From: Aurantimonadaceae bacterium
GTDB taxonomy: Bacteria; Pseudomonadota; Alphaproteobacteria; Rhizobiales; Rhizobiaceae
NCBI GenBank assembly: GCA_947474855.1
Contig: CANJKV010000005.1
Span: forward strand, 1 to 64,000
DNA length: 64,000 nucleotides
Direction: 5' to 3'
In this document: positions 28,330 through 37,157 of the stretch, piece after piece
Layout of the letters: each line of letters begins with the position of its first letter
Numbering within the stretch: position 1 is the first letter of the stretch
Notes under the pieces: model-generated
Database searches by the model: none
What the model was told of the DNA's origin: nothing
What the model saw: only the letters and a program-made list of their open reading frames with translations
Program-made: the position numbers and the translations under genes

Positions 28330-29526
28330 ATGCGACCTTCCGACCCGGGCCGATCGCCGGTGCGACGCAACCGGCTGTCGGCCGGCTTCGACGCCTTGGC
28401 GGGATGGGCGACGCGTCGTGTCGTCGGGATGCCGACGGCGCTCCTCTTCGTGGCGGCGGTTTTCACCCTCAACCTCGTGCTCAACATCGAGGACGGGACG
28501 GTCGGCTACGACGATCGCGAACAGCTCCGACACATGACGAGCTGGGCCTGGGGCTATTCGGGCGTTCAGCCGCCGCTTCACACCTGGATCGTAAAGTCGA
28601 TGGTGCCTATCTTCGGCGAGGGCATCGATGCGATCTACGCTGCCCGCTTCCTGGTTCTGCTTCTCGTCTTTATCGTCATGTATGGCGCCGCCAGGCTCAT
28701 GCGGCTGACGCCAGAGGGCACCGCCGCGGCGGTGCTGGGGCTGTTCCTACTGCCGCAGATTGGCTGGGAGGCGCAGCGCAGCTTCAGTCATTCGCTGACC
28801 GGGCTCCTGGGGGCCGTCGGATGCCTGGCGGCCCTGCTCTGGGTGCTTCGCGACGGCCGGCGCATCGCCTACGCCGCCCTCGGCCTCGCCGCAGCGGTCG
28901 CGCTTCTCGGAAAGTACAACGGCGCGATCCTGCTTTTGGGCCTCGCTGCCGGAACGCTCTCCGCGGCCCCGCTCGCGCGGGCGATCCGGCCGCGCCGGCT
29001 CCTCCTGTCCCTCGGCGTGTTCCTCGCCGCGATCGCGGGACCGGCTGTCTGGCTGAGCGGGCGCATCGGCACGCTCGACGACAGCGCTCACAAATTCGAA
29101 GCGGGCGGCACGGCATCGCCGATCCTGGATCGGCTCGCGGGCATGGGCTCCCTCTTGCTCGCGATCGGTGCCTATTCCGGCCTCTTCGCCGGGCTGGTTC
29201 TGCTGGCTCTGCCTCCCGGAGGGCGCCTGAAGGCGCTGCAGGACGCGGCGCGGCGCGTGAGCGAACAGGCCGAGGTGCGGCTGGTCGTCGTCGCGATCGT
29301 CGCGGGTCTGGTCCTGCTCGCGGTCGGGCTTTTCGTCGGAGGCGCCACCAACGTCGAGACGTACTGGCTCCATCCTCTGCTCGTCTTCACGCCGCTCGCC
29401 GTCGCGTCGGCCGTCGACGGACTGCCGGCCGGCGCGCGAGTCCACCGCGCCACCATCGGCAGCGCGGTTCTTGCGGCGATCGTGACGGTTCTCGCCTTCG
29501 TCCTTCGAGCGTTCGGCCTCGCCTGA
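28330..29526 (+). CDS. Polytopic membrane glycosyltransferase (GT39/GT83-like)
   Basis: About 398 residues, many hydrophobic helices. The N-terminal loop carries an acidic pair (GTVGYDDREQLRH) followed by GVQPPLHTWIVKSM, the usual periplasmic signature of GT-C enzymes of the PMT/ArnT/RgtA kind that use polyprenyl-phosphate sugars. The likely role is transfer of the sugar made by the upstream GT2/LAB_N pair to lipid A or core (inference). The track ORF from 28186 runs through tRNA-Ser and cannot be the true start. ATG 28330, or GTG 28321 with nearby AGGGTGA, is chosen. Confidence 0.82.
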   Translation: MRPSDPGRSPVRRNRLSAGFDALAGWATRRVVGMPTALLFVAAVFTLNLVLNIEDGTVGYDDREQLRHMTSWAWGYSGVQPPLHTWIVKSMVPIFGEGIDAIYAARFLVLLLVFIVMYGAARLMRLTPEGTAAAVLGLFLLPQIGWEAQRSFSHSLTGLLGAVGCLAALLWVLRDGRRIAYAALGLAAAVALLGKYNGAILLLGLAAGTLSAAPLARAIRPRRLLLSLGVFLAAIAGPAVWLSGRIGTLDDSAHKFEAGGTASPILDRLAGMGSLLLAIGAYSGLFAGLVLLALPPGGRLKALQDAARRVSEQAEVRLVVVAIVAGLVLLAVGLFVGGATNVETYWLHPLLVFTPLAVASAVDGLPAGARVHRATIGSAVLAAIVTVLAFVLRAFGLA

Positions 29527-29543
29527 AGTCGGGACGTCGCCGG

Positions 29544-30521
29544 TCAGGCCATCGTGATGATGGTGGTGCCGGTCGTGCGCCGCGCCTCGAGGTCGCGCTG
29601 CGCATCCGCAGCCTTCTCCAAGGGATAGCGCTGGCCGATCAGGATCTTCACCGCGCCTGAGGCGATGACGTCGAAGAGGGCGTTGGCGCTCTCCTCGAAT
29701 TCCTCCCGCGTCGCCGTGTAGCCGAAGAGGCTCGGACGAGTGGCGAAGAGCGATCCCTTCTGGTTCAGGATCGCCAAGTCGACGTCCGGCAGCTTGCCTG
29801 AGGATTGGCCGAAGGTGACCCAGAGGCCGCGCCGTCGCAGGCAGTCCAGGCTCTTCGGATAGGTGTCGCGGCCAACGGAGTCGTAGACGACGTCGCATTT
29901 GCGCCCATCCGTGATCTCGGCGACTCGGGCGACGAAGTCTTCTTCGTTGTAGTTGATGACGTGGTCGTAGCCGTGCGCGAGGGCGAGTTTGCACTTTTCG
30001 GCGCTGCCGGCCGTCCCGATCACGGTCGCACCGAGATGCTTCGCCCACTGCCCGGCGATCAGCCCGACGCCGCCGGCCGCGGCATGGAAGAGGATCGTCG
30101 TGCCCGGCCCCACCTCGAAGGTGCGTCGCAGGAGATATTCTGCGGTCATGCCCTTGAGCATGGCGCCGGCAGCGACCTCGGTCTCGACGCCCGCCGGCAG
30201 CTTCGCGACCTTGTCCGCCTCGACCAAGATTGCGTCCGCATAGGTGCCGTTCGCCCCGCTATAGGCGACCCGGTCTCCGACGGTGACGGAGGACACCCCC
30301 TCGCCTACCTCCTCCACGGTGCCCGCGCCCTCCTTGCCCGGGACGAAAGGCATCTCGGCCGACTTGTAGAGGCCGGTGCGGAAGTAGACGTCGATGAAGT
30401 TGAGGCCCGCCGCGGCCTGGCGGACGCGGATCTGCCCGGGTCCCGGACGTCCCGGATCGCGCTCGCCGAGCTGGAGGACCTCCGGGCCGCCGAGCTGGCT
30501 GATGACGATGGCTCGCGTCAT
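29544..30521 (-). CDS. qor: Quinone oxidoreductase (zeta-crystallin type)
   Basis: NADPH-dependent medium-chain reductase, 325 residues, without the structural zinc cysteines of alcohol dehydrogenases. GroES-like N-terminal half (GLNFIDVYFRTGLYK, VPGKEGAGTVEEVG) and Rossmann half (HAAAGGVGLIAGQWAKHLGA), ending in a TTGTTIITMA tail. Qor enzymes reduce quinones by one electron. The start at 30521 follows GGGAG by eight bases; the track's 30536 start adds five residues. It is on the strand opposite to the preceding glycosyltransferase and converges on it with an 18-base gap. Confidence 0.93.
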   Translation of the reverse strand: MTRAIVISQLGGPEVLQLGERDPGRPGPGQIRVRQAAAGLNFIDVYFRTGLYKSAEMPFVPGKEGAGTVEEVGEGVSSVTVGDRVAYSGANGTYADAILVEADKVAKLPAGVETEVAAGAMLKGMTAEYLLRRTFEVGPGTTILFHAAAGGVGLIAGQWAKHLGATVIGTAGSAEKCKLALAHGYDHVINYNEEDFVARVAEITDGRKCDVVYDSVGRDTYPKSLDCLRRRGLWVTFGQSSGKLPDVDLAILNQKGSLFATRPSLFGYTATREEFEESANALFDVIASGAVKILIGQRYPLEKAADAQRDLEARRTTGTTIITMA

Positions 30522-30554
30522 GACGTTGTCTCCCAATATGCGTTCAGGTGGGTA

Positions 30555-31283
30555 TCAGCTCGACACGGCGCCGCCGGCGCGCCGGTCGAGCAGCTGGATG
30601 ATCCCGCCGATCGAGACGAGATAGAGGCTGGTGAGCGCGACGCCGACCCGCACCCAGGTCGGCGAGTCGAAGCCGTAAAGCAGAGCTGCGAAGCCGAAGA
30701 GCATCCACAGCACCATCACCGCGAGGTTGAGCGGCCGCAGCCGCACGACGCGCACCGGATGGAGGAACTTCACCGGCGCGAAGGTTCCGGCCGCGCACAG
30801 GACGACGACGGCGAAGACCACCCATTCGCTCGGCTGGATGGCGAAGAAAGCGAACACCACCATGTTCCAGCAGACGGGAAAGCCGCGGAAGAAGTTGTCC
30901 TTCGTCTTCATGCGCGTGTCGGCGTAATAGATCGCGCTGGTGATCACGATGAGCGCGGCCGCGATGAACGACCACGGCTTGCCGATCATGTCGGACAGGT
31001 AGAGCGCGACCGCGGGGATGAGGCAGAAGGTCGAGTAATCGATGATCGCGTCGAGCATGTCGCCGGACCAGTCCGGAAGGACGCGCTTGATCTCGACCTT
31101 GCGTGCCATCGGCCCGTCGATCCCGTCGACGAGGAGCGCGAGGCCGAGCCACGAGAACATCGCCACCCACTCCCCCTCGGCCGCCGCGATGAGCGACAGG
31201 AACGCCAGAAAGGCGCCGCTTGCCGTGAAAAGATGGACTGCGAAGGCCCGCCACCGCTGAAAAGTCGTCCCTTGAGCCGTCAT
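30555..31283 (-). CDS. pcs: Phosphatidylcholine synthase
   Basis: CDP-alcohol phosphatidyltransferase of 242 residues that condenses CDP-diacylglycerol with choline to give phosphatidylcholine in one step; typical of rhizobia and other bacteria living with eukaryotes. The family motif is visible as DGIDGPMAR followed by DWSGDMLDAIIDY, and about seven to eight hydrophobic helices span the protein. The enzyme depends on exogenous choline, so choline uptake elsewhere is implied. It is 33 bases upstream of qor on the same strand; any functional link is unclear. Confidence 0.96.
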   Translation of the reverse strand: MTAQGTTFQRWRAFAVHLFTASGAFLAFLSLIAAAEGEWVAMFSWLGLALLVDGIDGPMARKVEIKRVLPDWSGDMLDAIIDYSTFCLIPAVALYLSDMIGKPWSFIAAALIVITSAIYYADTRMKTKDNFFRGFPVCWNMVVFAFFAIQPSEWVVFAVVVLCAAGTFAPVKFLHPVRVVRLRPLNLAVMVLWMLFGFAALLYGFDSPTWVRVGVALTSLYLVSIGGIIQLLDRRAGGAVSS

Positions 31284-31432
31284 CGCGCCCCGAAGCGTAT
31301 CGTCGCACGCTTCAGCTCGAAGCGCCGCTCACCTGTTGCATTCCGGTCTATCGGGCGTATCTGCCGATTCCAAGCGGAACGCGCTCGATCAGGTGCGGTT
31401 CATGCGCGCGAAACCTAGTCGGGAGCGGTGTT

Positions 31433-32653
31433 ATGGCGTCGAGGCGTTGCGAAGTGGCGGTGGTCGGCGGCGGTCTCGCAGGTGCGGCCGCGGCGATCGC
31501 CTTCGCGGCCGAGGGCTTCGACACGCTTTTTGCCGCGCCCGCCCCGCCCGAGACCGACCGCCGCTCGACCGCGCTGATCGGGCGGTCCGTCGCCTTCCTG
31601 TCCGGCATCGGCGTGTTCGAAGCGGCGCGCCCGCGGGCCGAGGCTCTGCGCTCCATGCGACTCATCGACGACACAGGTCGCCTCTTCAAGGCACCCACCG
31701 TTGAGTTCCGCGCGAGCGAGATCGGCGTTTCGGCCTTCGGCTACAACATCCTCAACTCCGACCTTGCCGCGGCGCTCGCCGAGCGGGTCGGAGCTCTCGC
31801 CTCCCACCTCACGCCCGTTGAATCGCGCGTCGAGGACATCCGCTTCGAGGACGATCACGCGGTGCTCGATCTCGGCGAGGCCGGGACGTGGCGCACGCAG
31901 CTCGTCGTCGGCGCGGACGGCCGCCGCTCGATCGCGCGCGAGAAGGCGGGCATCGCGGCGCGCGAGTGGCGCTACCCGCAGACGGCCCTCGTCTTCAACT
32001 TCGAGCATGCCCGGCCGCACGACGGCGTCTCGAACGAGTTCCACACTCGCACCGGTCCCTTCACGCAGGTTCCGCTGCCGGGCTCGCGATCCTCGCTGGT
32101 CTGGGTCGAGGCGCCCGACAGGGCGGATCTCTACGCCGATCTGAAGCCGGAGCGCCTCGGCGCTGTGGTCGAGCAGAAGCTTCACTCGATCCTGGGAGCC
32201 GTCACCGTCGAGGATTCGATCCAAGGCTTTCCCCTGTCGGGTCTGGCCGCCGCGGCGATGTCGGCTCCGCGGCTTGCGCTCGTCGGCGAAGCGGCGCACG
32301 CCTTTCCGCCGATCGGAGCGCAGGGGCTCAATCTCGGCCTGCGCGACGTCGAGGCGCTGATCTCCGCCGCGCGCAACGGCCGCGACGATCCGGGAAGCGC
32401 CAATGTCCTGAGGCGCTATGCGCAGGGGCGGCTCGGCGATGTGTCGAGCCGGTCGAGCGGCGTTGACCTGCTCAACCGCTCGCTTCTCGCCGACTTCCTT
32501 CCCGTTCAGGCGGCCCGCGGCCTCGGCCTCGGGGCGCTGCGCAACGTCGGATTCCTGCGCCATTTCGCCATGCGCGAGGGCATCTCGCCGGGCGCTGGGT
32601 TCACAGGCGTGCCCAAGTCAGTTCGGGAAGGGATCGACGGGCAGAACGCCTGA
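31433..32653 (+). CDS. UbiH/UbiF/COQ6-type FAD monooxygenase
   Basis: 406-residue flavoprotein hydroxylase, most likely for ubiquinone ring hydroxylation. It has the dinucleotide-binding GGGLAGAAAAIAFAAEG, the second motif GADGRRSIAREKAG, and GEAAHAFPPIGAQGLNLGLRDVEAL, which contacts FAD. Which ring position it hydroxylates (UbiH, UbiF or UbiL type) cannot be told from sequence. It is divergent from pcs across 149 bases, and its last 36 coding bases overlap the convergent AEC transporter gene. Confidence 0.92.
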   Translation: MASRRCEVAVVGGGLAGAAAAIAFAAEGFDTLFAAPAPPETDRRSTALIGRSVAFLSGIGVFEAARPRAEALRSMRLIDDTGRLFKAPTVEFRASEIGVSAFGYNILNSDLAAALAERVGALASHLTPVESRVEDIRFEDDHAVLDLGEAGTWRTQLVVGADGRRSIAREKAGIAAREWRYPQTALVFNFEHARPHDGVSNEFHTRTGPFTQVPLPGSRSSLVWVEAPDRADLYADLKPERLGAVVEQKLHSILGAVTVEDSIQGFPLSGLAAAAMSAPRLALVGEAAHAFPPIGAQGLNLGLRDVEALISAARNGRDDPGSANVLRRYAQGRLGDVSSRSSGVDLLNRSLLADFLPVQAARGLGLGALRNVGFLRHFAMREGISPGAGFTGVPKSVREGIDGQNA

Positions 32654-33586
32654 GCTCAACAGGATCAGGACGCCTGCGACGCTCGCCACGGACGCGACCG
32701 TCGTGACGAGCACGGCGGCGGACGCGCGCTCCTGCTCGACGCCGTACTGTTGCGCGATGACGAAGACGTTCGTCGCGGTCGGCAGGCTGGCGAGAAGCAC
32801 GGCACTCTTGACCCATACCGGATCGAAGTCGCCGATGAGGCCGAGAAGAAGCCAGGCGAGCAGCGGATGGATTGCCAGCTTCGACACAGTGATCGCGCCA
32901 AGACCGGCCCGGGCGCCGCGGCTCGTCGCCCGTGACTGAAGGGTGATGCCCATCAGGAAGAGCGCGCAGGGTGCCGCCGCGCCAGCCAGGATCGCGACGA
33001 GCCGCGAGACCGGCTCGGGCAGCTCGACCCTCATGACAGCGAGGCTCAGGCCGACGATCGTCGCGATGATGAAGGGATGGCCGAGGATGCGTTTCAGCAC
33101 CGTCAGCGCGAGGCGTGCCGGGCTCTCGCGCCGCTCGCCCGACAGCGCCATCATCAGCGGCGCGAGCGCGAAGTGCAGCGTGTTGTCGAAGCAGAAGACG
33201 AGGGCGACCGGCACCGCCGCGCCCGGCCCGAAGGCGGCGATCGCGAGGCCCGGTCCCATGTAGCCGATGTTGCCGTAGGCGGAAGCGAGGCCGTCGATCG
33301 TCGCCTCGGCCGTTCCGACGCGGCCGCGACGGCGGCGCAGGACATAGCCGGCGAGGAACATCAGGAAGGTCGCGAGCGTCGTCGCGCCGACGAAGGCGGG
33401 GTGCGCGAGCTCCCCCACCGGCGTCTTCATCAGAAGCTGAACGAACAGCGCGGGAAGCGCGACGTAGACGACGAAGAAGCTCAGCCAGACGGTGGCGGCC
33501 GGCGGCTGCGGATGGAGACGCGAGGCGAGGAAGCCGAGCCCGATGAGCGCGAAGAAGGGGGCGATGAGCCCGAAGACGCCCATCAT
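32618..33586 (-). CDS. AEC-family transporter
   Basis: Auxin efflux carrier-family permease, about 322 residues and some ten hydrophobic helices, starting MMGVFGLIAPFFALIGLGFLASR. Family members export or import small carboxylates such as malate or auxin-like acids; the substrate cannot be assigned. The start at 33586 follows AGGAGG by 11 bases. The track's 33874 start adds 96 residues with no membrane character. Its 3' end overlaps the convergent monooxygenase gene by 36 bases. Confidence 0.9.
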   Translation of the reverse strand: MMGVFGLIAPFFALIGLGFLASRLHPQPPAATVWLSFFVVYVALPALFVQLLMKTPVGELAHPAFVGATTLATFLMFLAGYVLRRRRGRVGTAEATIDGLASAYGNIGYMGPGLAIAAFGPGAAVPVALVFCFDNTLHFALAPLMMALSGERRESPARLALTVLKRILGHPFIIATIVGLSLAVMRVELPEPVSRLVAILAGAAAPCALFLMGITLQSRATSRGARAGLGAITVSKLAIHPLLAWLLLGLIGDFDPVWVKSAVLLASLPTATNVFVIAQQYGVEQERASAAVLVTTVASVASVAGVLILLSSGVLPVDPFPN

Positions 33587-33731
33587 CGGCGGTGTCGCCT
33601 CCTGGCGTCGGCTGGGTCCGCAGCTATGCGCGCGAGCGGCAGCGGGACGATGGCCGCCAGCCCTGGCATTGCGCTTGCGTGTCGGGATCGTGACGGAATA
33701 ACAACGGTGCCATAACGGAGCCTGCCGCCTG

Positions 33732-34055
33732 ATGCAAACCGCCCGATTCTTTATCGGCCAGATCGTGAAGCACCGGATCTTCCCCTTCCGCGGCGTGATC
33801 TTCGACGTCGATCCCGAGTTCGACAACACCGAGGAATGGTACCAGGCGATTCCCGAGGAGATCCGGCCGCGCAAGGACCAGCCGTTCTACCATCTCTTCG
33901 CGGAGAACGCCGAGAGCGAATACATCGCCTATGTGTCGGAGCAGAACCTTCTGCCGGACGACAGCGGCAAACCCGTGCGTCATCCTCAGATCGCCGAAGT
34001 CTTCGACGGGCCGCAGAACGGCGCCTACAAGCTGAAGATCGCCCATCGCAACTGA
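33732..34055 (+). CDS. hspQ: Heat-shock protein HspQ
   Basis: 107-residue hemimethylated-DNA-binding/YccV domain protein. In enterobacteria HspQ is a specificity-enhancing factor for Lon protease and affects DnaA levels. Family stretches seen: FFIGQIVKHRIFPFRGVIFDVDPEF, EEWYQAIP, PFYHLFAEN and YVSEQNLLPDDSG. It is preceded by a 145-base gap to the divergent AEC gene. It ends just before a bidirectional hairpin. Confidence 0.94.
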   Translation: MQTARFFIGQIVKHRIFPFRGVIFDVDPEFDNTEEWYQAIPEEIRPRKDQPFYHLFAENAESEYIAYVSEQNLLPDDSGKPVRHPQIAEVFDGPQNGAYKLKIAHRN

Positions 34056-34087
34056 CGGCGGACGAGCGAGCGCTTGCCCGAAACGAC

Positions 34088-34111
34088 ACGGCGGCCCCGA
34101 GGAGCCGCCGT
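34088..34111. terminator. Bidirectional intrinsic terminator between hspQ and the IalB-family gene
   Basis: Arms ACGGCGGC / GCCGCCGT (8 perfect bases) around loop CCCGAGGA in the 85-base convergent gap. On the plus strand it is followed by TCATTCGT; on the minus strand by GTGTCGTTTCG. Both tails have only short T runs, but position and stem strength favour a shared terminator. Confidence 0.6.
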
Positions 34112-34140
34112 TCATTCGTCTCGAAACGGATCGCCCTCTG

Positions 34141-34827
34141 TTACTGGGCGCTGCCGGCGTTCGCCTTGGCGGCGTTCTGCGCTTCCTCGAACTTCTGGCG
34201 GCGCGCCTCGGCCTGGGCCTGGAGAGCCGAGTTCAGCTGTTCCTGGCTCTGCGCGAGCGCCGAGGCGTCCTGGGCCGGGCCGTCGAAGGCCTGCGTGAAG
34301 CCGCTCAGCGTCACCTTCACCGGGTTGGGCTGGCGCTGGAAGTTGACCGAGGTCACCTGCAGTTCCTTGCCACGCTTCATCGAGGCGACCATGGCATCGG
34401 TCAACTCGGCTTCGGCGATGCAACGGTCGGGGAAGCAGACGGAGTAGTTCAGCGCCTGCGGGGCGTTGCCGTCGATCTTCAGCTGAACGCCGGCCGGGAT
34501 CACGCGGCCCGTCGGGACGACGGCCTGGATCACCTTCTGGTTCACCTTGCCGGTGACGGCGATGAGGTTCACGGCCGTGACGAGCTGCCGGGTCTCGGCG
34601 ATCACCGTGTACTGGGTGTTGCAGATGTTGTTCTCGCCCTGCGGCGAGCAGACCTTGAACCATTCGGTCGGCAGCACGCCCTTGCCACCGCCCGCAGCCG
34701 GTGCGGCCGGCGCGGCAGGCGCGGCAGGCGCCTGCTGAGCCATCGCGACGGTGCCGAGGGAGATCAGGGCGGCAAGGCCGGCCGCGGCGATGCGCGCGGA
34801 GCGCGGGAGGATCTGGGAGAGCGTCAC
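34141..34827 (-). CDS. Invasion-associated locus B (IalB) family protein
   Basis: 228 residues. GTG start at 34827 with AAGGA about ten bases upstream. Signal peptide (ends near TVAMAQ), an Ala/Pro linker, the IalB domain at about 60-185 with four Cys (WFKVCSPQ, NICNTQY, SVCFPDRCIAE) that probably form disulfides, and an Ala/Gln-rich tail of about 45 residues predicted to be helical. IalB was described in Bartonella as needed for red-cell invasion, but homologues are found throughout non-pathogenic rhizobia, where the role is unknown; an envelope function is likely. The track's 35232 start is not credible. Confidence 0.9.
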   Translation of the reverse strand: MTLSQILPRSARIAAAGLAALISLGTVAMAQQAPAAPAAPAAPAAGGGKGVLPTEWFKVCSPQGENNICNTQYTVIAETRQLVTAVNLIAVTGKVNQKVIQAVVPTGRVIPAGVQLKIDGNAPQALNYSVCFPDRCIAEAELTDAMVASMKRGKELQVTSVNFQRQPNPVKVTLSGFTQAFDGPAQDASALAQSQEQLNSALQAQAEARRQKFEEAQNAAKANAGSAQ

Positions 34828-35035
34828 AGCTGTGCCATCCTTGTGTCTGCGAGATTCGGCGAAGGGTGTCGGATCCGTCCGACGCGGCCCGCTAGGTCCG
34901 CAGTCATTCGAAAATGAGGCCCTTTGAAGGCCCGCATTAGGGCTTGCCCAAGGCCCGGTCCAGCCTCTACCCCGTAGAAAAAACATAGTCTCCGGCGATC
35001 CTCGCCGCATCCCGAGCACAGGACGGCGATGACCC

Positions 35036-36892
35036 ATGGCGTTGGTTTGGCGTGACGCATTTCTGGCCTCCAGGCTCTTCGGCGCGATGGCCGCGGCGAC
35101 GCTGGCGCTGGGACACGCCCCGCATGCGCTCGCCGTCCCGATGCACGGCATCGCCATGCAGGGCGAGCCGGCCCTGCCATCCGGCTTCGACCACCTGCCC
35201 TTCGTTAACCCGGACGCGCCGAAGGGCGGCACGATGCGCTACGGCGTCTACGGCACCTTCGACAACCTCAACCCGGTGATCGTGCGCGGTGCGCTGACGA
35301 CGGCGCGCGGCATCTGGTTCGATCCCGAATTCGGCAACCTCGTCTTCGAGCCCTTGATGTGGCGCTCGCCCGACGAGCCCTTCACGCTCTACGGGCTCGT
35401 CGCCGAGAGCGTCGAGACTGACGAGGAGCGCACCTTCGTCGAGTTCACGCTCAATCCGGCCGCCCGCTTCTCGGACGGCAAGCCGGTCCGGGTCGAGGAC
35501 GTTCTCTTCACGACCGAGATGCTGTCTCAGGTCGGCCTCGTGCGGCCGCAATACACCAATTGGCTGTCCAAGGTCGCGAGGATCGAGAAGGTCGGCGAGC
35601 GCGGCATCCGCTTCACCTTCAACGAGAAGGCCGACCGCGAGCTGCCGCTGCTCCTCGCCGGCCTGCCGGTGCTGCCCGAGCACGGCTTCGAGCGCGAAAC
35701 CTTCGGCCAGACGACGCTCAAGCCCGTCATCGGCTCCGGTCCCTACGTGATCGAACGCGTCGTGCCCGGTCAGAGCATCGCCTACCGCAAGAACCCCGAC
35801 TATTGGGGCCGGGACCTGGCCGTGAAACGCGGCCTCGACAACTATGACGAGATCGTCGTCGAGTATTTCCGGAACCAGAACGCCCAGTTCGAAGGCTTCC
35901 AGAAGGGCTTGTTCTTCGTCTACGCGGACGGCAGCCCGGAGCACTGGCGCTCGGCCTACGACTTCCCGGCCGTGCGCGACGGCCGCGTCGTCAAGGAGGA
36001 GTTCGAGACGGGTCGCCCGGCCGGAGTCTACGGCTTCTTCTTCAACACGCGTCGTCCCTTGTTCCAGGACCGCCGCGTGCGGACGGCGCTCGGCCTCCTC
36101 TACGACTTCGATTGGGCCAACAAGAACCTCTACTACGGCGCCTATCGCCGCATCGAGGGCTACTTCGCCAATTCCGAACTCTCCAGCGTCGGCCGGCCCG
36201 CGGACGAGCGGGAAAAGGCTCTTCTCGCACGCTTTCCCGGGGCCGTGGCTCCCGAGGTGATGGACGGCTCGTGGCGCCCGCCGGCGAGCGACGCCTCGGG
36301 CGCCGACCGCAAGCTGATGAGGGACGCGGTCGATATGCTCAAGGAGGCCGGCTACGCCTTCCAGGGCGCACGGCTCGTGGGCCCAGACGGCCGTCCGTTC
36401 GCCTTCGAGATCCTCGTCCAGAACGCCGACCAGCAGCGCATCGCGCTGGGCTATCAGCGCACCCTCGCCCGCGTCGGCATCGCCGCCTCCATCCGCCTCG
36501 TCGACGATGCGCAGTACCAGCTTCGCAAGACAAGCTTCGACTACGACGTCCTCATCTCCGCCTTCAACCCGACGCTCTCGCCCGGCGCCGAGCAGCGCGG
36601 CCGCTGGGGCTCGGCGGCGGCAACGGCGTCCGGCTCGTTCAACTATGCCGGCGCCGCCAACCCCGCCGTCGACGCCCTCATCGACGCGATGACGGCGGCG
36701 CGGACGAAGGAGGACTTCGTCGCCGCGGTGCGTGCCTACGACCGCGTCCTCATCACCGAAGCCTACGTCGTGCCGCTCTTCTACGTCGGCGAACAATGGC
36801 TCGCCCGCTGGAGCTTCATCCGCCACCCGGACAAGACGCCGCTCAACGGCTACCACCTGCCGTCCTTCTGGCGGGAGCCGGGCGCGCCCTGA
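35036..36892 (+). CDS. Family 5 extracellular solute-binding protein (YejA-like)
   Basis: 618-residue periplasmic peptide-binding protein of an ABC importer. Signal peptide (residues about 1-33), then HGIAMQGEPALPSGFDHLPFVNPDAPKGG, the hallmark lead of YejA-type proteins, and the SBP_bac_5 fold through to the end (KNPDYWGRDLAVKRG, late YHLPSFWREPG). YejABEF imports peptides such as microcin C and helps resist antimicrobial peptides in Brucella. No permease or ATPase gene adjoins it, so it must share a transporter encoded elsewhere. It is followed by a minus-strand gene. Confidence 0.92.
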   Translation: MALVWRDAFLASRLFGAMAAATLALGHAPHALAVPMHGIAMQGEPALPSGFDHLPFVNPDAPKGGTMRYGVYGTFDNLNPVIVRGALTTARGIWFDPEFGNLVFEPLMWRSPDEPFTLYGLVAESVETDEERTFVEFTLNPAARFSDGKPVRVEDVLFTTEMLSQVGLVRPQYTNWLSKVARIEKVGERGIRFTFNEKADRELPLLLAGLPVLPEHGFERETFGQTTLKPVIGSGPYVIERVVPGQSIAYRKNPDYWGRDLAVKRGLDNYDEIVVEYFRNQNAQFEGFQKGLFFVYADGSPEHWRSAYDFPAVRDGRVVKEEFETGRPAGVYGFFFNTRRPLFQDRRVRTALGLLYDFDWANKNLYYGAYRRIEGYFANSELSSVGRPADEREKALLARFPGAVAPEVMDGSWRPPASDASGADRKLMRDAVDMLKEAGYAFQGARLVGPDGRPFAFEILVQNADQQRIALGYQRTLARVGIAASIRLVDDAQYQLRKTSFDYDVLISAFNPTLSPGAEQRGRWGSAAATASGSFNYAGAANPAVDALIDAMTAARTKEDFVAAVRAYDRVLITEAYVVPLFYVGEQWLARWSFIRHPDKTPLNGYHLPSFWREPGAP

Positions 36893-36901
36893 TCGGGCGG
36901 C

Positions 36902-37084
36902 TCAGTCCGCGTCGATCGGTAGGTCGAAACCCGGTCCTCCCTCCTCCGCTTCTTCCGCGTCGGTGGGTTGGATCATGCCGGGCTGCTCGTCCTCCGCCGC
37001 TTTGGTCGGAAGGCTGGAGGACGCCAGCGCCGTGACGCAGGTCGTCACGAGGGCGAACAGCAATGAGAAGACGGCGTCGTGCAT
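36902..37084 (-). CDS. Small single-pass protein with acidic tail
   Basis: 60 residues, not recognised. A hydrophobic N-terminus (MHDAVFSLLFALVTTCVTALASSS) that may be a signal anchor, then a strongly acidic tail (EDEQPGM..., DAEEAEEGGPGFDLPIDAD). The ATG at 37084 is preceded by GAGGAG with good spacing, which is why I prefer it to the track's 37129. It lies 73 bases downstream of mfd on the same strand and could be on its transcript. Confidence 0.5.
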   Translation of the reverse strand: MHDAVFSLLFALVTTCVTALASSSLPTKAAEDEQPGMIQPTDAEEAEEGGPGFDLPIDAD

Positions 37085-37157
37085 GGTCGGCTCCTCGGCG
37101 GGCGGCGCGACGGCAGGTAAGCCTGCCATCGTTTCCGAATTGTGACGCCGCCCCGCC

